64,000 nucleotides of DNA from Montanilutibacter psychrotolerans (GCF_003719825.1 NZ_RIBS01000003.1:186001-250000), one strand, 5' to 3'. Shown: positions 48,276-60,051, counted from the stretch's first letter. A program made the numbers and translations. The notes: a model not told the origin generated them from the letters alone.

Positions 48276-49732
48276 TTGCCTTCTCCTTCAAATCCACTGC
48301 TGGCGATCTGCTGCGCGGCGTGGCCGATGTCGCCGGCGCCCATCATCAAAAGCAGATCACCGTCCTGGAGCACGTCCGGCAGCACCGAGGCCAGGTCGAC
48401 GGCGCCGCCAACCACGACCGGATCGATGCGCCCGCGCGCGCGGATGGCGCGCGCCAGTGCTTTTGCGTCGGCGCCGGCGATCGGCGCCTCGCCGGCGGGG
48501 TAGACCTCGGTCAGCACCAGTGCGTCCACGCCCGAGAGCACGCCGGCGAAGTCGTCGAACAGATCGCGCGTGCGGCTGTAACGGTGCGGCTGGAACGCCA
48601 CCACCAGCCGCCGGTCGGGCCAGCCGCCGCGTGCCGCGGCGAACACCGCCGCCAGCTCCTTGGGGTGGTGACCGTAGTCGTCGACCAGTTGCACGGTCGC
48701 GCCCTTGGCGGTGGTCAGCTCGGCCAGCAGGTTGAAGCGGCGGCCGATGCCGGCGAACTTCTCGAGCGCGCGTGCGATTGCCTCGGGGGCGACCTCAAGC
48801 TGCCAGCCCACCGCGGCCGCGGCCAACGCGTTCTGCACGTTGTGCCGACCCGGCAACGCCAGTGTGATCGGCGTGCGCGTCCCATCGGGCAGGCACAGGG
48901 AGAAGTGCATGCGGCCGCCGTCCTGGACGACGTCCTCGGCGCGCACGTCGGCGTCCTCGTGGAAGCCGTAGGTCAACACGTGGCGTGCCGAACGCGCTGC
49001 CAGTTCGGCAACTTCGGCATCGTCGATGCACAGCACCGCCAGGCCATAGAAGGGCAACCGGTGCAGGAACTCGTCGAACGCCGCGAGCACCTTGGCGAAA
49101 TCGCCACCGTAGTTTTCGAGGTGATCGGCGTCGATGTTGGTGACCACCGCGATCTGCGGGCCAAGCCGCAGGAAGCTGCCATCGCTCTCGTCGGCTTCGG
49201 CCACCAGCCATTCGCCGGTGCCCAGGCGTGCATTGGCGCCGGCGGCCAGCAGTTGTCCGCCGATCACGAACGTCGGGTCGATGCCGGCTTCGCCCAGCAC
49301 GCTCGCCGTCAACGAGGTGGTGGTGGTCTTGCCGTGCGTGCCGGCCACGGCGATGCCGCGCTTGAAGCGCATCAGTTCGGCGAGCATTTCCGCACGCGGC
49401 ACCACCGGAATGCGCTGCGAGCGCGCTTCCATCAGTTCCGGGTTGTCGGCCTTGATCGCGCTAGACACCACCACGCAGTCGGCGCCCAGCACGTTGGCCG
49501 CGGCGTGGCCGCGATGCACGGCGATGCCGAGCGCGGCCAGGCGACGGGTGACGGCGTTGTCGGCCATGTCCGAACCCGACACCTGGTAGCCCAGCGTGCA
49601 CATGACTTCGGCAATGCCGCTCATGCCGGTGCCGCCGACGCCGACGAAGTGCACGCGCACGGCGCTGCCGGTGGCGCCGGCGTTGGCAGGATCGGCCGCA
49701 TGCAGCAGACGGCGGCGCTGGGTGACACTCAT
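48272..49732 (-). CDS. murC: UDP-N-acetylmuramate--L-alanine ligase
   Basis: MurC adds the first stem residue, L-Ala, to UDP-MurNAc. The 486 residues show the Rossmann [18 protein letters not shown], the P-loop [14 protein letters not shown] and the [10 protein letters not shown]-like [11 protein letters not shown] motif. It overlaps murG and ddlB by four bases each. Confidence 0.97.
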   Translation of the reverse strand: MSVTQRRRLLHAADPANAGATGSAVRVHFVGVGGTGMSGIAEVMCTLGYQVSGSDMADNAVTRRLAALGIAVHRGHAAANVLGADCVVVSSAIKADNPELMEARSQRIPVVPRAEMLAELMRFKRGIAVAGTHGKTTTTSLTASVLGEAGIDPTFVIGGQLLAAGANARLGTGEWLVAEADESDGSFLRLGPQIAVVTNIDADHLENYGGDFAKVLAAFDEFLHRLPFYGLAVLCIDDAEVAELAARSARHVLTYGFHEDADVRAEDVVQDGGRMHFSLCLPDGTRTPITLALPGRHNVQNALAAAAVGWQLEVAPEAIARALEKFAGIGRRFNLLAELTTAKGATVQLVDDYGHHPKELAAVFAAARGGWPDRRLVVAFQPHRYSRTRDLFDDFAGVLSGVDALVLTEVYPAGEAPIAGADAKALARAIRARGRIDPVVVGGAVDLASVLPDVLQDGDLLLMMGAGDIGHAAQQIASSGFEGEGK

Positions 49733-50844
49733 GCGGGACGCTCCGGTTGGAACTGTTCAATGACAATGGTGGCGACGCGATCGGCTGCGTCGGGGAGCGC
49801 CAGGGCGCGCGCGGCGTTGGCCATGCGCAGCAGGTCGGTGCGATGACCGAGGATCTCGATGGTCGCGCCGAGATGCTGGGCAAGGTCATCGCCTTGCGGC
49901 AGCAGCTGCGCCGCGCCGCGGTCGACGAGGTAGAGGGCGTTCTTGGTCTGGTGGTCGTCCACGGCCTGCGGGAACGGCACCAGCACCGCGCCGACGCCGA
50001 CCGCACACAGCTCGGCCAGCGTCAGTGCGCCGGCGCGGCATACGACGAGGTCGGCCCATGCATAGGCCGCCCCCATGTCGGCGATGAAGGGTTCGATCGA
50101 CGCCGTGACGCCGGCATCGGCGTAGGCGCGCACGGCGTCCTCGTGCAGCTTCTCGCCGCACTGATGGCGCACCTCGCAGGCCAGCGTGCCGCGCAGCGCG
50201 GCGACAGCCTTCGGCACCGCGGCGTTGAGCGCGCGTGCGCCCTGGCTTCCGCCGAGCACCAGCAGGCGCAGCGGCCCTTCGCGGCCAGCGAAACGCTGGG
50301 CGGGCGACGCGATGGCGGCGATCTCGCTGCGCACCGGGTTGCCGACAACCTCCTCGGCGATCCCGGCAAACGTATCCGGGAAGCCGGTCAACACGCGGCG
50401 CGCGAACCGCGACAGCACGCGATTGGTCATGCCCGGGGCACGGTTTTGTTCGTGCACGATCAGCGGCACGCCGGCCAGGCGCGCGGCCAGGCCACCGGGT
50501 CCCGCGGCGAAACCGCCGAAGCTGACCACCGCGCGGGGATTGCGTTCGCGCAACACGCGCCGCGCGGCGTTCACCGCGCCGATCATGCGCAGCGGCATGC
50601 CCAGCAGTGCGGCGATCCCCTTGCCGCGGACACCACGCACCGCGATGGTGTCGATGGGCACGTCGTGACCCGGCACCAGGCGCGTTTCCATGCCGCCCTC
50701 GCTGCCGAGCCAGGTCACCGGGATGCCACGTTCGCGAAGCGCGCGCGCAACCGCGAGCCCCGGAAAGATGTGCCCGCCCGTGCCGCCGGCCAGGATCATG
50801 ACGGGGCGGCCGAAGGTGGCGACGGGAGCGTTCGACGTGCTCAT
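49729..50844 (-). CDS. murG: Lipid II synthase (UDP-GlcNAc transferase) MurG
   Basis: MurG transfers GlcNAc to lipid I on the cytoplasmic membrane face. The 371-residue GT-B protein has the glycine-rich [17 protein letters not shown] at its N-terminus, [16 protein letters not shown], and the donor site [13 protein letters not shown]. The ATG at 50844 overlaps the ftsW stop. The open frame runs upstream into ftsW but is not homologous there. Confidence 0.96.
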   Translation of the reverse strand: MSTSNAPVATFGRPVMILAGGTGGHIFPGLAVARALRERGIPVTWLGSEGGMETRLVPGHDVPIDTIAVRGVRGKGIAALLGMPLRMIGAVNAARRVLRERNPRAVVSFGGFAAGPGGLAARLAGVPLIVHEQNRAPGMTNRVLSRFARRVLTGFPDTFAGIAEEVVGNPVRSEIAAIASPAQRFAGREGPLRLLVLGGSQGARALNAAVPKAVAALRGTLACEVRHQCGEKLHEDAVRAYADAGVTASIEPFIADMGAAYAWADLVVCRAGALTLAELCAVGVGAVLVPFPQAVDDHQTKNALYLVDRGAAQLLPQGDDLAQHLGATIEILGHRTDLLRMANAARALALPDAADRVATIVIEQFQPERPA

Positions 50845-52193
50845 GCGCGCGCTCCGAAGGTGGGTTCGACGCGCTGCCGCAGACGGCTGGTGCCGCGCAT
50901 CGGATCGACGGCGTGCGCTGCCACTGGTGGGGTGCCCGGCGCGGGTGTGCCGGCCAGGGGCACGCCGGCGGGGGCGCGCGGTGCTTGGCGCTGCGGTGAC
51001 TTGCTGGCGTCGTCGGCGACCGTGGCCGGCCCCGGCTCGCCGCGAGCACGCGCCACCTGGCGCTGTGCACGGTCGAGCTCGTACGACACCCGCAGCAGCA
51101 GGCCGAGCGCCGCGCAGGTCATCAGCACGCTCGAACCGCCAGCCGAGATCAACGGAAGCGTGAGGCCCTTGGTCGGCAGCAAGCCAAGGTTCACGCCGAT
51201 CGACACGAAGCTCTGCATGCCGATCCACAGCGCGATACCGAATGCGCAGTAGCCCGCGAAATGACGGCGCATCTCGACGCACTTCAGGCCGATCCACAGC
51301 GCGCGCGCCACCAAGGCGCTGAAAAGCGCGATGACCACGCACACACCGACGAAGCCGAGCTCTTCGGCAATGACGGCCAGGATGAAATCCGTGTGCGCCT
51401 CGGGCAGGTAGTTGAGCTTCTGCACCGATGCGCCCAGGCCGACGCCGAACCACTCGCCGCGACCAACCGCCATCAGCGAGTTGGTGAGCTGGTAGCCGGA
51501 ATCGAGCTGGTCCTTCCACGGGTCCATGAACGAGGTGATGCGACGCATACGGTACGGCTCGGCGATGGCGATCACCGCCAGCACCGGCAGCAACACCACC
51601 ACCGGACCAAACATGCGCGGCATGTTGACCCCGCCCAGAACCAGCATGCCGGCGGTGATCGCCAGCAGCAGGGAGGACGAGCCGAAGTCCGGCTGCAGCA
51701 ACAGCAGGCCGACCAGCATGATCGCCACGCCAAGCGGCTTGAGCATCGCCGGCCACGTGGCGCTGACTTCCTCGCTGTAACGCTTGAGGTAGCTCGCCAG
51801 CCAGATGATGTAGAGCAGCTTGACCGCCTCGACCGCCTGGAAGCTGGACACGCCCAGGTTGATCCAGCGGTGCGCGCCCTTGACGCTGCGTCCCAGCCCC
51901 GGCACGAACACCAGCAGCAACAGCACGAAGCACCCCAGCAGCAGCCATTGGCTGTACTGCTCGACCAGCTTGAGCTCGGTGCGCATCAGCCACAACGCCA
52001 GCACGGCGCCGCCGCCCAGGAACACGAAGTGGCGGGTGAGGTAATAGAACTCGTCGGAGTTCTGCGCGATCGAGCTCGAGCCGACCATCACCACGCCCAC
52101 GCACGCCAACGCACACGCGACCGCGATCAGCCACGGGTCGAAGTGCCCCCCGATGGCATCCAGTCGTGTGGCCTGGCGCGCGCTTTCGGCCAT
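50841..52193 (-). CDS. ftsW: Septal peptidoglycan polymerase FtsW
   Basis: FtsW is the SEDS glycosyltransferase that polymerises lipid II at the septum with FtsI. The 450 residues have about ten membrane helices and the SEDS landmarks [18 protein letters not shown] and [20 protein letters not shown]. The last 60 residues form an unusual Pro/Ala/Gly-rich cytoplasmic tail. ATG at 52193 overlaps the mraY stop by one base (TGATG). In E. coli murD lies between mraY and ftsW; here it is absent. Confidence 0.95.
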   Translation of the reverse strand: MAESARQATRLDAIGGHFDPWLIAVACALACVGVVMVGSSSIAQNSDEFYYLTRHFVFLGGGAVLALWLMRTELKLVEQYSQWLLLGCFVLLLLVFVPGLGRSVKGAHRWINLGVSSFQAVEAVKLLYIIWLASYLKRYSEEVSATWPAMLKPLGVAIMLVGLLLLQPDFGSSSLLLAITAGMLVLGGVNMPRMFGPVVVLLPVLAVIAIAEPYRMRRITSFMDPWKDQLDSGYQLTNSLMAVGRGEWFGVGLGASVQKLNYLPEAHTDFILAVIAEELGFVGVCVVIALFSALVARALWIGLKCVEMRRHFAGYCAFGIALWIGMQSFVSIGVNLGLLPTKGLTLPLISAGGSSVLMTCAALGLLLRVSYELDRAQRQVARARGEPGPATVADDASKSPQRQAPRAPAGVPLAGTPAPGTPPVAAHAVDPMRGTSRLRQRVEPTFGARA

Positions 52194-53284
52194 CAGCGCA
52201 CCTTCAACGTCGCCAGGCCGACCAGCACGAGGATCACCGAGATGATCCAGAAGCGCACGATCACGCGCGGCTCGGGCCAGCCCTTGAGCTCGAAGTGGTG
52301 GTGGATCGGCGCCATTCGGAACACGCGCTTGCCGGTGAGCTTGAACGACGCGACCTGGATCATCACCGACAGCGTCTCGATCACGAACAGGCCGCCCATG
52401 ATCACCAGCACCAGCTCCTGGCGCACGATCACGGCAATCGCACCGAGCACCGCGCCGAGCGCGAGCGCACCGATGTCGCCCATGAACACCATCGCCGGGT
52501 AGGTGTTGAACCACAGGAAGCCCAGGCCCGCACCGGCGATCGCCGCGCAGATGATCACCAGCTCGCCCGCACCGGGCACGCGCGGGATCTGCAGGTACTC
52601 CGAGAACTGGGCGTGGCCCGCGAGGTAGGCAAAGACGCCCAGCGCGCAGGCGACCAGGACGGTGGGCATGATCGCCAGGCCGTCCAGGCCGTCGGTAAGG
52701 TTGACCGCGTTGGAGAAGCCGACGATCCAGAAGTACGCGATGGCCACGAAGCTCACGCCAGCCAGCGGCAAGGCGACGGCCTTGAACAGCGGCACGTAGA
52801 ACGTGGTGGTGGCGACGACGTTCGGATCGGCGGTGTAGTACAGGTACAGGCCGGCGCCGAGACCGAACACGGACTGCAGCAGGTACTTCCAGCGCGACTT
52901 CAGGCCGTTGGGATCGCGACGGACGATCTTGATCCAGTCGTCGTACCAGCCAATCGCGCCGAAGCACGCCATCACCGCCAGCACCACCCACACGTACTTG
53001 TTGCGCAGGTCGCCCCACAGCAGCACCGAGGCCAGCACGGTGATCAGGATCAGCGCACCGCCCATCGTCGGCGTGCCGGCCTTGGAGAAGTGGCTCTCGG
53101 GGCCCTCCTTGCGGATCGGCTGGCCGCCCTTGAGCTGGCCGAGGCGGCGGATCACCGCCGGCCCCCACCAAAGCGACAACGCCAGCGCCGTCAAGGCACT
53201 GAGGATGCCCCGGAAGGTCAGGTAGCCGAACAGTCCGAACAGGCTCTGCAGCTGCTCGAGCCAGCGCGTGAGTTCAAGCAGCAT
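52193..53284 (-). CDS. mraY: Phospho-MurNAc-pentapeptide transferase
   Basis: MraY makes lipid I from UDP-MurNAc-pentapeptide and undecaprenyl phosphate. The 363 residues have ten membrane helices and the conserved [29 protein letters not shown] and [13 protein letters not shown] motifs. ATG at 53284 lies 11 bases inside the murF gene end. Confidence 0.97.
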   Translation of the reverse strand: MLLELTRWLEQLQSLFGLFGYLTFRGILSALTALALSLWWGPAVIRRLGQLKGGQPIRKEGPESHFSKAGTPTMGGALILITVLASVLLWGDLRNKYVWVVLAVMACFGAIGWYDDWIKIVRRDPNGLKSRWKYLLQSVFGLGAGLYLYYTADPNVVATTTFYVPLFKAVALPLAGVSFVAIAYFWIVGFSNAVNLTDGLDGLAIMPTVLVACALGVFAYLAGHAQFSEYLQIPRVPGAGELVIICAAIAGAGLGFLWFNTYPAMVFMGDIGALALGAVLGAIAVIVRQELVLVIMGGLFVIETLSVMIQVASFKLTGKRVFRMAPIHHHFELKGWPEPRVIVRFWIISVILVLVGLATLKVR

Positions 53285-54689
53285 GGTGGTTCCCCTTCCC
53301 TTGCGACTGCGTTCCACCGGAAAGCAATGCCGTCACGATTCGATCCATCGCGCTGCCGCGCGATCCCTTCACCAGCACGCGCACACCGGCGCGAGCGTCC
53401 TGCGCCAATGCGGCGGCGAGCGCGGCATGGGTGTCGTAGTGCGTTGCGCCGTCGCCGAACGACTGCGCCGCGGCGGCGCTCAGCGGGCCCAGCGCGAACA
53501 GCCGCGCGATGCCCGCGGCCTTGGCACGGCGACCGGCCTCGGCGTGCATGGCTTCGGCGTCCTCGCCCAATTCGCGCATGTCACCCAGCACCAGCCAGCC
53601 TTCGGCGCGCTCGCTCCGGCTGGCTTCGGCCAGCGTGTCGATCGCCGCCGCCAGCGAGCCGGGATTGGCGTTGTAGCTGTCGTCCACCAGCACCGCGCCG
53701 CTGTCGAGCGTGTGCGCCACCAGCCGTCCGGCGACCTGTTGCGCGGCTTCCAGGCCCGCAGCGATGGTGTCGAGCGACGCGCCCAGGCCCAGCGCGAGCG
53801 ATGCCGCGGCGAGCGCGTTGCGCACGTTGTGTCGACCCGGCATGGCCAGCGCGATGGCGACGTCGCCAATCGGCGTGTGCAGCGTGAAGCGGGATCCATC
53901 GGCGCCGGCGACGATGGCGCTGGCACCGATCTCGGGATTGCCGTCGAGGCCGAATCGCAGGATGCGGCGGCCGTGCGCGCGCTCGGCGAAGTACGGCGCG
54001 AATGCGTCGTCGTCGTTGATCACCGCCACGCCATCGGCCGGCAACGCGTCGTAGACCGCCGCCTTGGTGTCGGCCACGCCGAGCAGGCTGCCCATGCGTT
54101 CCAGATGGGCCGGCGCGATGTTGTTGACCAGCGCCACCTGCGGACGCGCGATGGCGGTCAGATAGGCGATGTCGCCGGGCTTGCCAGCGCCCATCTCGTA
54201 GATGGCGAAGCGTGCGTCGTCCGGCGCGTCGATCACCGCCAGCGGCAGGCCGATCTCGTTGTTGCGGTTGCCCGGGTTGGCATAGACCGCGCCACCGGCC
54301 GTGGCGCATTCGCGCTCGAGGATGGCCAGCAGCAGCGCCTTGACGCTGGTCTTGCCGTTGCTGCCGGTGATCGCCACGACCTGGGTGGTGCGTTCGCGCT
54401 GCAGCATCGCGGCGATGTCGGCCAGTGCGCGTTCGGTGTCGGCCACGATGACCTGCGGCAGCGCGACGTCGAGTTCGCGCGCGACCAGCGCGGCGGCGAC
54501 ACCGCCCTGCGCGGCCGCGGCCACGTGGTCGTGGCCGTCGAAGCGCTCGCCCTTGAGTGCGACGAACAGGGCGCTGCCGGCATCGCCGAGGGCGCGCGTG
54601 TCGGTGACCAGTGCGGTGACCACGCGGTCATCGCCACGCAGACGGCCATTGGCCATGCGGGCGATGTCGGACAGCCGGATCGGCTTCAT
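53274..54689 (-). CDS. murF: UDP-MurNAc-tripeptide--D-alanyl-D-alanine ligase
   Basis: MurF attaches D-Ala-D-Ala to complete the pentapeptide precursor. The 471 residues have the P-loop [17 protein letters not shown], the [14 protein letters not shown] segment and [16 protein letters not shown] at 54689 overlaps murE by four bases. The C-terminal end (about [11 protein letters not shown]) overlaps the mraY start. Confidence 0.96.
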   Translation of the reverse strand: MKPIRLSDIARMANGRLRGDDRVVTALVTDTRALGDAGSALFVALKGERFDGHDHVAAAAQGGVAAALVARELDVALPQVIVADTERALADIAAMLQRERTTQVVAITGSNGKTSVKALLLAILERECATAGGAVYANPGNRNNEIGLPLAVIDAPDDARFAIYEMGAGKPGDIAYLTAIARPQVALVNNIAPAHLERMGSLLGVADTKAAVYDALPADGVAVINDDDAFAPYFAERAHGRRILRFGLDGNPEIGASAIVAGADGSRFTLHTPIGDVAIALAMPGRHNVRNALAAASLALGLGASLDTIAAGLEAAQQVAGRLVAHTLDSGAVLVDDSYNANPGSLAAAIDTLAEASRSERAEGWLVLGDMRELGEDAEAMHAEAGRRAKAAGIARLFALGPLSAAAAQSFGDGATHYDTHAALAAALAQDARAGVRVLVKGSRGSAMDRIVTALLSGGTQSQGKGNHHAA

Positions 54690-56158
54690 GCGCGTGCCTC
54701 CAGCAGCCCGCGGGCCACCTGCGTGTCGTCGAACGGATGCTGCACGCCGTGGACTTCCTGGTAGGCCTCGTGGCCCTTGCCAGCCACCAGCACGATGTCG
54801 TCGGGACCGGCTTGGCCGATGGCGCAGGCGATGGCGCGCGCGCGATCGCGCTGCACGACGACCTTGGACGTATCGATGAAGCCGGCGAGGATGTCGGCGA
54901 CGATCACATCGCCGTCTTCGCCACGCGGGTTGTCGTCGGTGACGATCACCACGTCGGCGCCGACCTCGGCGATGGTCGCCATCTGCGGCCGCTTGCCGCG
55001 ATCGCGCTCGCCACCACAACCAAACACGCACAGCAGGCGCGCGGGCTGGTGCGCGCGCAGCGTGGTGATCGCCTGTTCCAGCGCGTCGGGCGAGTGCGCG
55101 TAGTCGATGACCACCAGCGGCTGGCCGGCGTGCCCGCCGAGGCGGTTCATGCGGCCGTGGATCGGCTGCAGGCGAGACAGCGTCTGGGCGATCCGCTCCG
55201 GCGACTGGCCAAGCGCAAACAGGGCGCCGGCAACCGCCAGCAAGTTGTCGACATTGAAGCGACCCAGCAGCGGCGACCGCACCGGGTGGGGCTGACCGTC
55301 GACCACGAGGTCGAACGCCATGCCGGCGTTGTCCAGGTGCACCGCGCTGGCGCGCACCACCGCCGAGGCGGCCTCGCGCGAGCTGACGCCGATGGCCCGT
55401 ACCGTCGCCGGCAGGTTGGCGGCGAGCGCGCGACCGTGGGCGTCGTCGAGGTTGATCACCGCCGCCTGCAGGCCCGGCCAGGCAAACAGCTTGGCCTTGG
55501 CCGCGCCGTAGCTGGCCATGTCGCCGTGGTAATCGAGGTGGTCGCGCGTCAGGTTGGTGAACAACGCGACAGCGAAATGCACGCCGTCGACACGGCCCTG
55601 GTCGAGCGCGTGCGAGCTGACCTCCATCGCCACTGCCCGCGCGCCCTGGTCGTGCAGGCCGGCAAGCTGTGCGTGCAGCGCCAACACCAGCGGCGTGGTG
55701 AAACCGGTCGGCTGTGCATCGCCGTACAGGCCGGTGCCCAGCGTGCCGATCGTGCCCGCCGTGGTGCCCAGCAGCGTCCACGCCTGGGCGAGCAGCTGCA
55801 CGGTCGAGGTCTTTCCGTTGGTGCCGGTGACGCCCACGACCGTCATGTCGGCGCTGACCCGACCGTGGAACGCATCGGCCATCGCGCCCAGGCGCGAGCG
55901 AAGGCCCGGCACGGCGATCGCATCCGCCGGCGCAGGCAGCTCGGCCGGTGCGGGCGGTTCGAACAGGATCGCGGCGGCCCCGGCGGCATGCGCCTGGTCG
56001 ACGAACTGCAGCCCGTGCGCGCCGAAACCGGCAATCGCCACGAACGCGTCGCCCGTGCGAATCGCCCGGCTGTCCATGACCAGGCCACCGATCACCAGGT
56101 CGGCGGGAACGCCCGCGACATCGGGCAGCAGCTTGGCCAGCGGCATGGCGCGGCTCAC
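54686..56158 (-). CDS. murE: UDP-MurNAc-dipeptide--meso-diaminopimelate ligase
   Basis: MurE adds the third stem residue. The 490 residues contain the P-loop [18 protein letters not shown], and the DNPRGED motif that marks the meso-diaminopimelate-specific type. The GTG at 56158 is chosen because it overlaps the ftsI stop in the GTGA style of this operon and gives (M)[13 protein letters not shown], the form remembered for Xanthomonas MurE; ATG at 56146 is the alternative. It is coupled to murF by ATGA. Confidence 0.95.
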   Translation of the reverse strand: MSRAMPLAKLLPDVAGVPADLVIGGLVMDSRAIRTGDAFVAIAGFGAHGLQFVDQAHAAGAAAILFEPPAPAELPAPADAIAVPGLRSRLGAMADAFHGRVSADMTVVGVTGTNGKTSTVQLLAQAWTLLGTTAGTIGTLGTGLYGDAQPTGFTTPLVLALHAQLAGLHDQGARAVAMEVSSHALDQGRVDGVHFAVALFTNLTRDHLDYHGDMASYGAAKAKLFAWPGLQAAVINLDDAHGRALAANLPATVRAIGVSSREAASAVVRASAVHLDNAGMAFDLVVDGQPHPVRSPLLGRFNVDNLLAVAGALFALGQSPERIAQTLSRLQPIHGRMNRLGGHAGQPLVVIDYAHSPDALEQAITTLRAHQPARLLCVFGCGGERDRGKRPQMATIAEVGADVVIVTDDNPRGEDGDVIVADILAGFIDTSKVVVQRDRARAIACAIGQAGPDDIVLVAGKGHEAYQEVHGVQHPFDDTQVARGLLEARA

Positions 56159-58065
56159 AGCGCGCCTCCCTGCACCGGGGCAGGCAACGCCATCGGCAAC
56201 CGCGCCGCGGTTGCTGTCGCGCCAGCGGCAGCGTTGGGCAGCACCGGCCCGGCAGGCCGGCCGCCGTTGGCGCGGGTGCGCCTGGCCTCGGCATCGGCCT
56301 GCGCGGCGAGCCAGGTATCGATATCGTCCGGTGCCACGTCCATCAGGCGCAACGCGCCGTCCATGACGTTGCGAAACACCGGCGACGACACCGGGCCACC
56401 GTAGTAGCCGCGCCGGGTCGGGTCCGGCTCGTTGATCACCACCACCATCGCAAAGCGCGGGTTGTCCACCGGCACCACGCCGGCGAACAGCGACAGGTAC
56501 TTGTTGGAGTAGCCGCCGGTCCCGCTGAATTTGCGCGTGGTGCCGGTCTTTCCCGCCACGTGGTAACCCAGGATCGCGGCCTGCGGGGCCGTGCCACCTT
56601 TCTCTGTAACTGTCTGCATCATGCGCATCATCTGTGCCGCCACCGCCGGCTCGATCGCCTGGCGTGGCGGGTTGTGCTGGCCTTTCACGAAGGTCGGCGC
56701 GATCAACTTGCCGCCGTTGGCCAGCGCGGCATAGGCGCGGGCGATCTGCAGCGGCGTCGCCGACAGGCCATAGCCGTACGACATCGTGGCCTTGGTGGTG
56801 CCGCTCCACTTCTCGGGCAGCGCGAGCAGGCCCGGCGATTCGCCCGGGAAGCCGCTGCCCGGTCTTTCGCCGTAGCCGAAGCCGTGCACGAAGTCGTAGT
56901 AGTACCGATTGGGCAGCGGCAGCACGAGCTTGGCCGCGCCGACGTTGGAGCTCTTGGTGATCACGCCCGTCACGGTCAGCACGCCGTAGTTGTGCGTGTC
57001 GGAGATCGTGTAGCGGCCGTTGGGCATGCGCCCACCGGTGGTGTCGACCAGCGTGTCGGCGTTGACGCGGCCGGACTGCAACGCCGCCGATACGCTGATC
57101 GGCTTCATGGTCGAACCCGGCTCGACCACGTCCGTCACCGCGCGGTTGCGGTGGGTGTCAGGGGTGCCACTGCCGAACTGGTTGGGGTTGTAGGTGGGCA
57201 GGTTGGCCATCGCCAGCACCTCGCCGGTGGCGACGTCGAGCACCACCGCCGACGCGCTGGACGCGCCGGTCTCGTTGAGCGCGTGGCGCAGCTCGCGGAA
57301 GGTCAGGTACTGGATGCGACGGTCGATCGTGAGCACCAGATCGCGACCAGGCGCGGCCGGCTTGATCAGGTCGACGCTTTCGACGATGCGGCCGCGGCGG
57401 TCGCGGATCACCCGCTTGGAGCCCGCCTCGCCGCGCAGCCATTCGTCGAACGCGAGTTCGAGACCTTCCTGGCCGCGGTCGTCGATGTTGGTGAAACCCA
57501 GCACGTGCGCCAACGCCTCGCCCTGCGGATAGAAGCGGCGGTACTCGCGCTGCGACGCCACGCCCGGAATGTCGAGCGCGAGGATGCGGTGGGCCTCATC
57601 GGGATTGATGCGGCGCTTGAGGAAAACGAACTCCTTGCCGGCCCGCTGGCCCAGCTTGCGGGTCAGCTCGTCCAGCGGCATCCCCAGCGCGGTCGCCAGC
57701 TGCGGCAGGCGCGCCGGGTTCTTGAGCAGCTCCTGCGGATTGCCCCAGATCGACTCGACCGGCGTCGACACCGCCAGCGGCTCGCCGTTGCGGTCGGTGA
57801 TCATGCCGCGCGAGGTCGCGATCGGCAGTTCACGCTTGATGCGCGCGTCGCCCTGCTGGCGGTAGAAATCGTTGTTGAGCACCTGCAGGTCGAGCGCACG
57901 CCCAACCAACGCCACCGAGCACAGGCCGAGCACGCCACCGACGATGGCGAGCCGATTGCGCAGGTTGAAACGGGGCCGACCGCGCGGCGCGGTCGGGGCC
58001 TTGGCGGCGGCGCGATCCTTTCCTTGGCGGTCCTTGCCCTGGCGATCGCGGTGGCGTTCGTTCAT
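56155..58065 (-). CDS. ftsI: Septal transpeptidase FtsI (PBP3)
   Basis: FtsI cross-links septal peptidoglycan with FtsW. The 636-residue class B PBP has an unusually long basic cytoplasmic tail with a repeated DRQGK unit (residues 7-18), one membrane helix at about 38-58, a pedestal domain, and the transpeptidase motifs S318TMK321, S372SN374 and K506TG508. A C-terminal Pro/Ala-rich tail follows. It overlaps ftsL and murE by four bases. Confidence 0.97.
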   Translation of the reverse strand: MNERHRDRQGKDRQGKDRAAAKAPTAPRGRPRFNLRNRLAIVGGVLGLCSVALVGRALDLQVLNNDFYRQQGDARIKRELPIATSRGMITDRNGEPLAVSTPVESIWGNPQELLKNPARLPQLATALGMPLDELTRKLGQRAGKEFVFLKRRINPDEAHRILALDIPGVASQREYRRFYPQGEALAHVLGFTNIDDRGQEGLELAFDEWLRGEAGSKRVIRDRRGRIVESVDLIKPAAPGRDLVLTIDRRIQYLTFRELRHALNETGASSASAVVLDVATGEVLAMANLPTYNPNQFGSGTPDTHRNRAVTDVVEPGSTMKPISVSAALQSGRVNADTLVDTTGGRMPNGRYTISDTHNYGVLTVTGVITKSSNVGAAKLVLPLPNRYYYDFVHGFGYGERPGSGFPGESPGLLALPEKWSGTTKATMSYGYGLSATPLQIARAYAALANGGKLIAPTFVKGQHNPPRQAIEPAVAAQMMRMMQTVTEKGGTAPQAAILGYHVAGKTGTTRKFSGTGGYSNKYLSLFAGVVPVDNPRFAMVVVINEPDPTRRGYYGGPVSSPVFRNVMDGALRLMDVAPDDIDTWLAAQADAEARRTRANGGRPAGPVLPNAAAGATATAARLPMALPAPVQGGAL

Positions 58066-58328
58066 GGGCGGATCACCACGGTTTCAGCGCCTTCTGGAAA
58101 CTTCATGCCGAGCCGGTCGCGTGCGACCTGGTCGATGCGGTTGCTTTCGGCCCACGTCGCCTGCTCCAGCTGCAGGCGACCGAACTCGATGTTGAGGTCG
58201 TCGCGCGCCTTCTCGAGCTTGCTGAGCTGCACGAACAGCTGGCGGTGCTGGTGGCGCGCGTGCACGACGACCAGCGCCGCCACCACGTTGGCCAGCGCTA
58301 GCACGGTCAGCAGCAGGCGCCAGCTCAC
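58062..58328 (-). CDS. ftsL: Cell division protein FtsL
   Basis: FtsL is a small bitopic divisome protein that partners FtsB and FtsQ and activates FtsWI. The 88 residues have one N-terminal membrane helix ([20 protein letters not shown]) and a heptad-type coiled coil ([21 protein letters not shown]). It lies exactly between rsmH and ftsI, with four-base overlaps on both sides; position supports the call as much as sequence does. Confidence 0.93.
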   Translation of the reverse strand: MSWRLLLTVLALANVVAALVVVHARHQHRQLFVQLSKLEKARDDLNIEFGRLQLEQATWAESNRIDQVARDRLGMKFPEGAETVVIRP

Positions 58329-59302
58329 GCGGCACCTCCCGTCGCCAGTTTCTCGGCCACGCGCAGCACGGCACTGCGGGCACGCGGATTGCTTGCGGTC
58401 TCGCTGTCATGCGCCTTCTGCGCACCGCCGATGGCCAGCAGGGTCGGCGTGAACGCGATTTCGATCGGCATGCGCCGATTGGCTGGCGGCGCCTTGGCGT
58501 GGCGCGCGATGAACTGCTTGACGATGCGATCTTCCAGCGAATGGAAGCTGATCACCGCCAGGCGCCCGCCCGGCTTGAGGCGTTCCAATGCGGCATCGAG
58601 ACCGGCCTCGAGATCGGCCAGCTCGCGGTTGATGAAGATGCGAATCGCCTGGAAGCTGCGCGTTGCGGGATGGATCTTGTCCTTTCCGCGCGGCATCACC
58701 GAGCTGATCAGCTCGGCCAGTTGCGCGGTGCGCGTGAGCGGCTGCGCATCGCGGCGGGCGACGATGGTGCGCGCGATCTTGCGGCTGAGTTTTTCCTCGC
58801 CGTAGGTCCACAGCACGTCGGCGATGTCCCGCTCGGACGCCGTGGCCAGCCACTGCGCGGCGCTCTCGCCCGAATCCGGGTCCATGCGCATGTCCAGCGG
58901 GCCGTCCTTGCCGAAGCTGAAGCCGCGCTCGGCGACATCGAGCTGCGGCGACGACACGCCCAGGTCGAGCAGGATGCCGTCCAGGCCCGCGGCCGTCGCA
59001 TCCCAATGCGCGAGGTCGGCGAAGCTGCCGCGGAAGATCGCCACGCGCGCGTCCGCACCGAACTCACGTTCGGCCACAGCGATCGCCTCGGGATCCTTGT
59101 CCATCAGCAGCAGCCGGCCTCCGGCGTCGAGTTGCGAGAGCACGCCACGCGCATGGCCGCCTCGGCCGAACGTGCCGTCCAGGTAGGTTCCATCCGGGAT
59201 CACCCGCAGTCCGTCCAGGACCTGCGCAAACATCACTGGCAGGTGCGACGCCGGGAGGTGGCCTGGCGGCGCGATGGCGCGCCCGCTGCCACCGCCGGTC
59301 AT
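58325..59302 (-). CDS. rsmH: 16S rRNA m4C1402 methyltransferase
   Basis: RsmH N4-methylates C1402 of 16S rRNA in the decoding centre. The 325 residues contain [13 protein letters not shown], the SAM motif [26 protein letters not shown] and [17 protein letters not shown] at 59302 overlaps the mraZ stop (ATGA); an in-frame ATG at 59386 would lie deep in mraZ and is rejected. Confidence 0.97.
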   Translation of the reverse strand: MTGGGSGRAIAPPGHLPASHLPVMFAQVLDGLRVIPDGTYLDGTFGRGGHARGVLSQLDAGGRLLLMDKDPEAIAVAEREFGADARVAIFRGSFADLAHWDATAAGLDGILLDLGVSSPQLDVAERGFSFGKDGPLDMRMDPDSGESAAQWLATASERDIADVLWTYGEEKLSRKIARTIVARRDAQPLTRTAQLAELISSVMPRGKDKIHPATRSFQAIRIFINRELADLEAGLDAALERLKPGGRLAVISFHSLEDRIVKQFIARHAKAPPANRRMPIEIAFTPTLLAIGGAQKAHDSETASNPRARSAVLRVAEKLATGGAA

Positions 59303-59745
59303 AGCTGCAGGTCGAGCAGCTCGTCGCTCAGATCCGCGTCGGTAATCACCTGACGGATCTGCTCGTGATGCGCCTGCTCGCTCCACAACTCGAATTTCTC
59401 GCCCATGCCCAACAGCACGGCCTTGCGCTCAATCCCGACCGCGCCGCGGTGGCTGGCCGGGATGGTGAACCGTCCATTGCCGTCGGGTTCGACGAACTCG
59501 GCCGCACCCACGAGCTTCAGCTGCATGACGCGGCTGGTGCTCTTGACCTTGGGCAGCGCGTTGACCTGGTCGCGCACACGCTCCCAGACCTTGAGCGGAT
59601 ACAGATAGAGGGAACCGGCCTCGAACGGGTTGTAGGTGATCACCAGACGATTGCCACAGTCACGCGCGACCAGATCGCGGTAGGCGGTGGGCACCGCCAT
59701 CCGGCCCTTTTCGTCGATCGTGATGGCGGTTTCGCCCTGGAACAT
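59299..59745 (-). CDS. mraZ: Transcriptional regulator of the dcw cluster
   Basis: MraZ is a ring-forming AbrB-like DNA-binding protein that represses its own operon. The 148 residues begin [25 protein letters not shown] and contain the second AbrB-type half ([23 protein letters not shown]), each with the conserved DxxGR/NGR turn. The ATG at 59745 is used rather than the GTG one codon earlier. It is the first gene of the dcw operon, and a candidate operator with five TGG-type boxes lies 40-85 bases upstream. Confidence 0.96.
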   Translation of the reverse strand: MFQGETAITIDEKGRMAVPTAYRDLVARDCGNRLVITYNPFEAGSLYLYPLKVWERVRDQVNALPKVKSTSRVMQLKLVGAAEFVEPDGNGRFTIPASHRGAVGIERKAVLLGMGEKFELWSEQAHHEQIRQVITDADLSDELLDLQL

Positions 59746-59786
59746 CACTACACCTGGTGTCTGCCGCCTCTAAGCGGGCGACTGAG

Positions 59787-59829
59787 CCACAGAAAACCAC
59801 GAAAATCCGGGTTTTCCCTCTTTTGCCCA
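59787..59829 (-). promoter_or_regulatory. Candidate MraZ operator, five boxes at 10-bp period
   Basis: On the minus strand the triplets or quartets TGGG, AGGG, CGG, TGG and TGG begin at 59829, 59819, 59809, 59799 and 59789, exactly ten bases apart. The known enterobacterial operator is three TGGGN boxes at the same period. The boxes start within the -10 region of the promoter, a position suited to autorepression. Confidence 0.6.
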
Positions 59830-59857
59830 CCTTAGGCAGGCACCTGAGCCTTGTCAA
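59829..59857 (-). promoter_or_regulatory. Sigma-70 promoter of the dcw cluster
   Basis: TTGACA (59857-59852) and TAAGGT (59834-59829) are separated by 17 bases on the minus strand. The -35 is perfect, the -10 modest. The predicted start is near 59822, giving a leader of about 77 bases before the mraZ ATG. Confidence 0.65.
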
Positions 59858-60035
59858 TGAATTTCCGGACCGGAATTCACTAGCGGTTTCAAGGGCTTGC
59901 GGGCGACTTCAGAGGATTGTTCAAGACTTGACGGCTAAGCTTTGTTTCATCTCATATTTTGAGAATGTGGCGGGCCGGTGCGCGTGCCCGGACGCGTGCC
60001 GCGATTGCCCCATCGAGCATGCGGCATCGCACCAA

Positions 60036-60051
60036 TGTGACGTCCGTCACG
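60036..60051. promoter_or_regulatory. Candidate CRP/Clp-type binding site
   Basis: TGTGA-CGTCCG-TCACG matches the TGTGA-N6-TCACA consensus in nine of ten arm positions, with A/T-rich flanks (AA before, TAATTT after). It is about 180 bases upstream of the mraZ -35. Confidence 0.4.
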
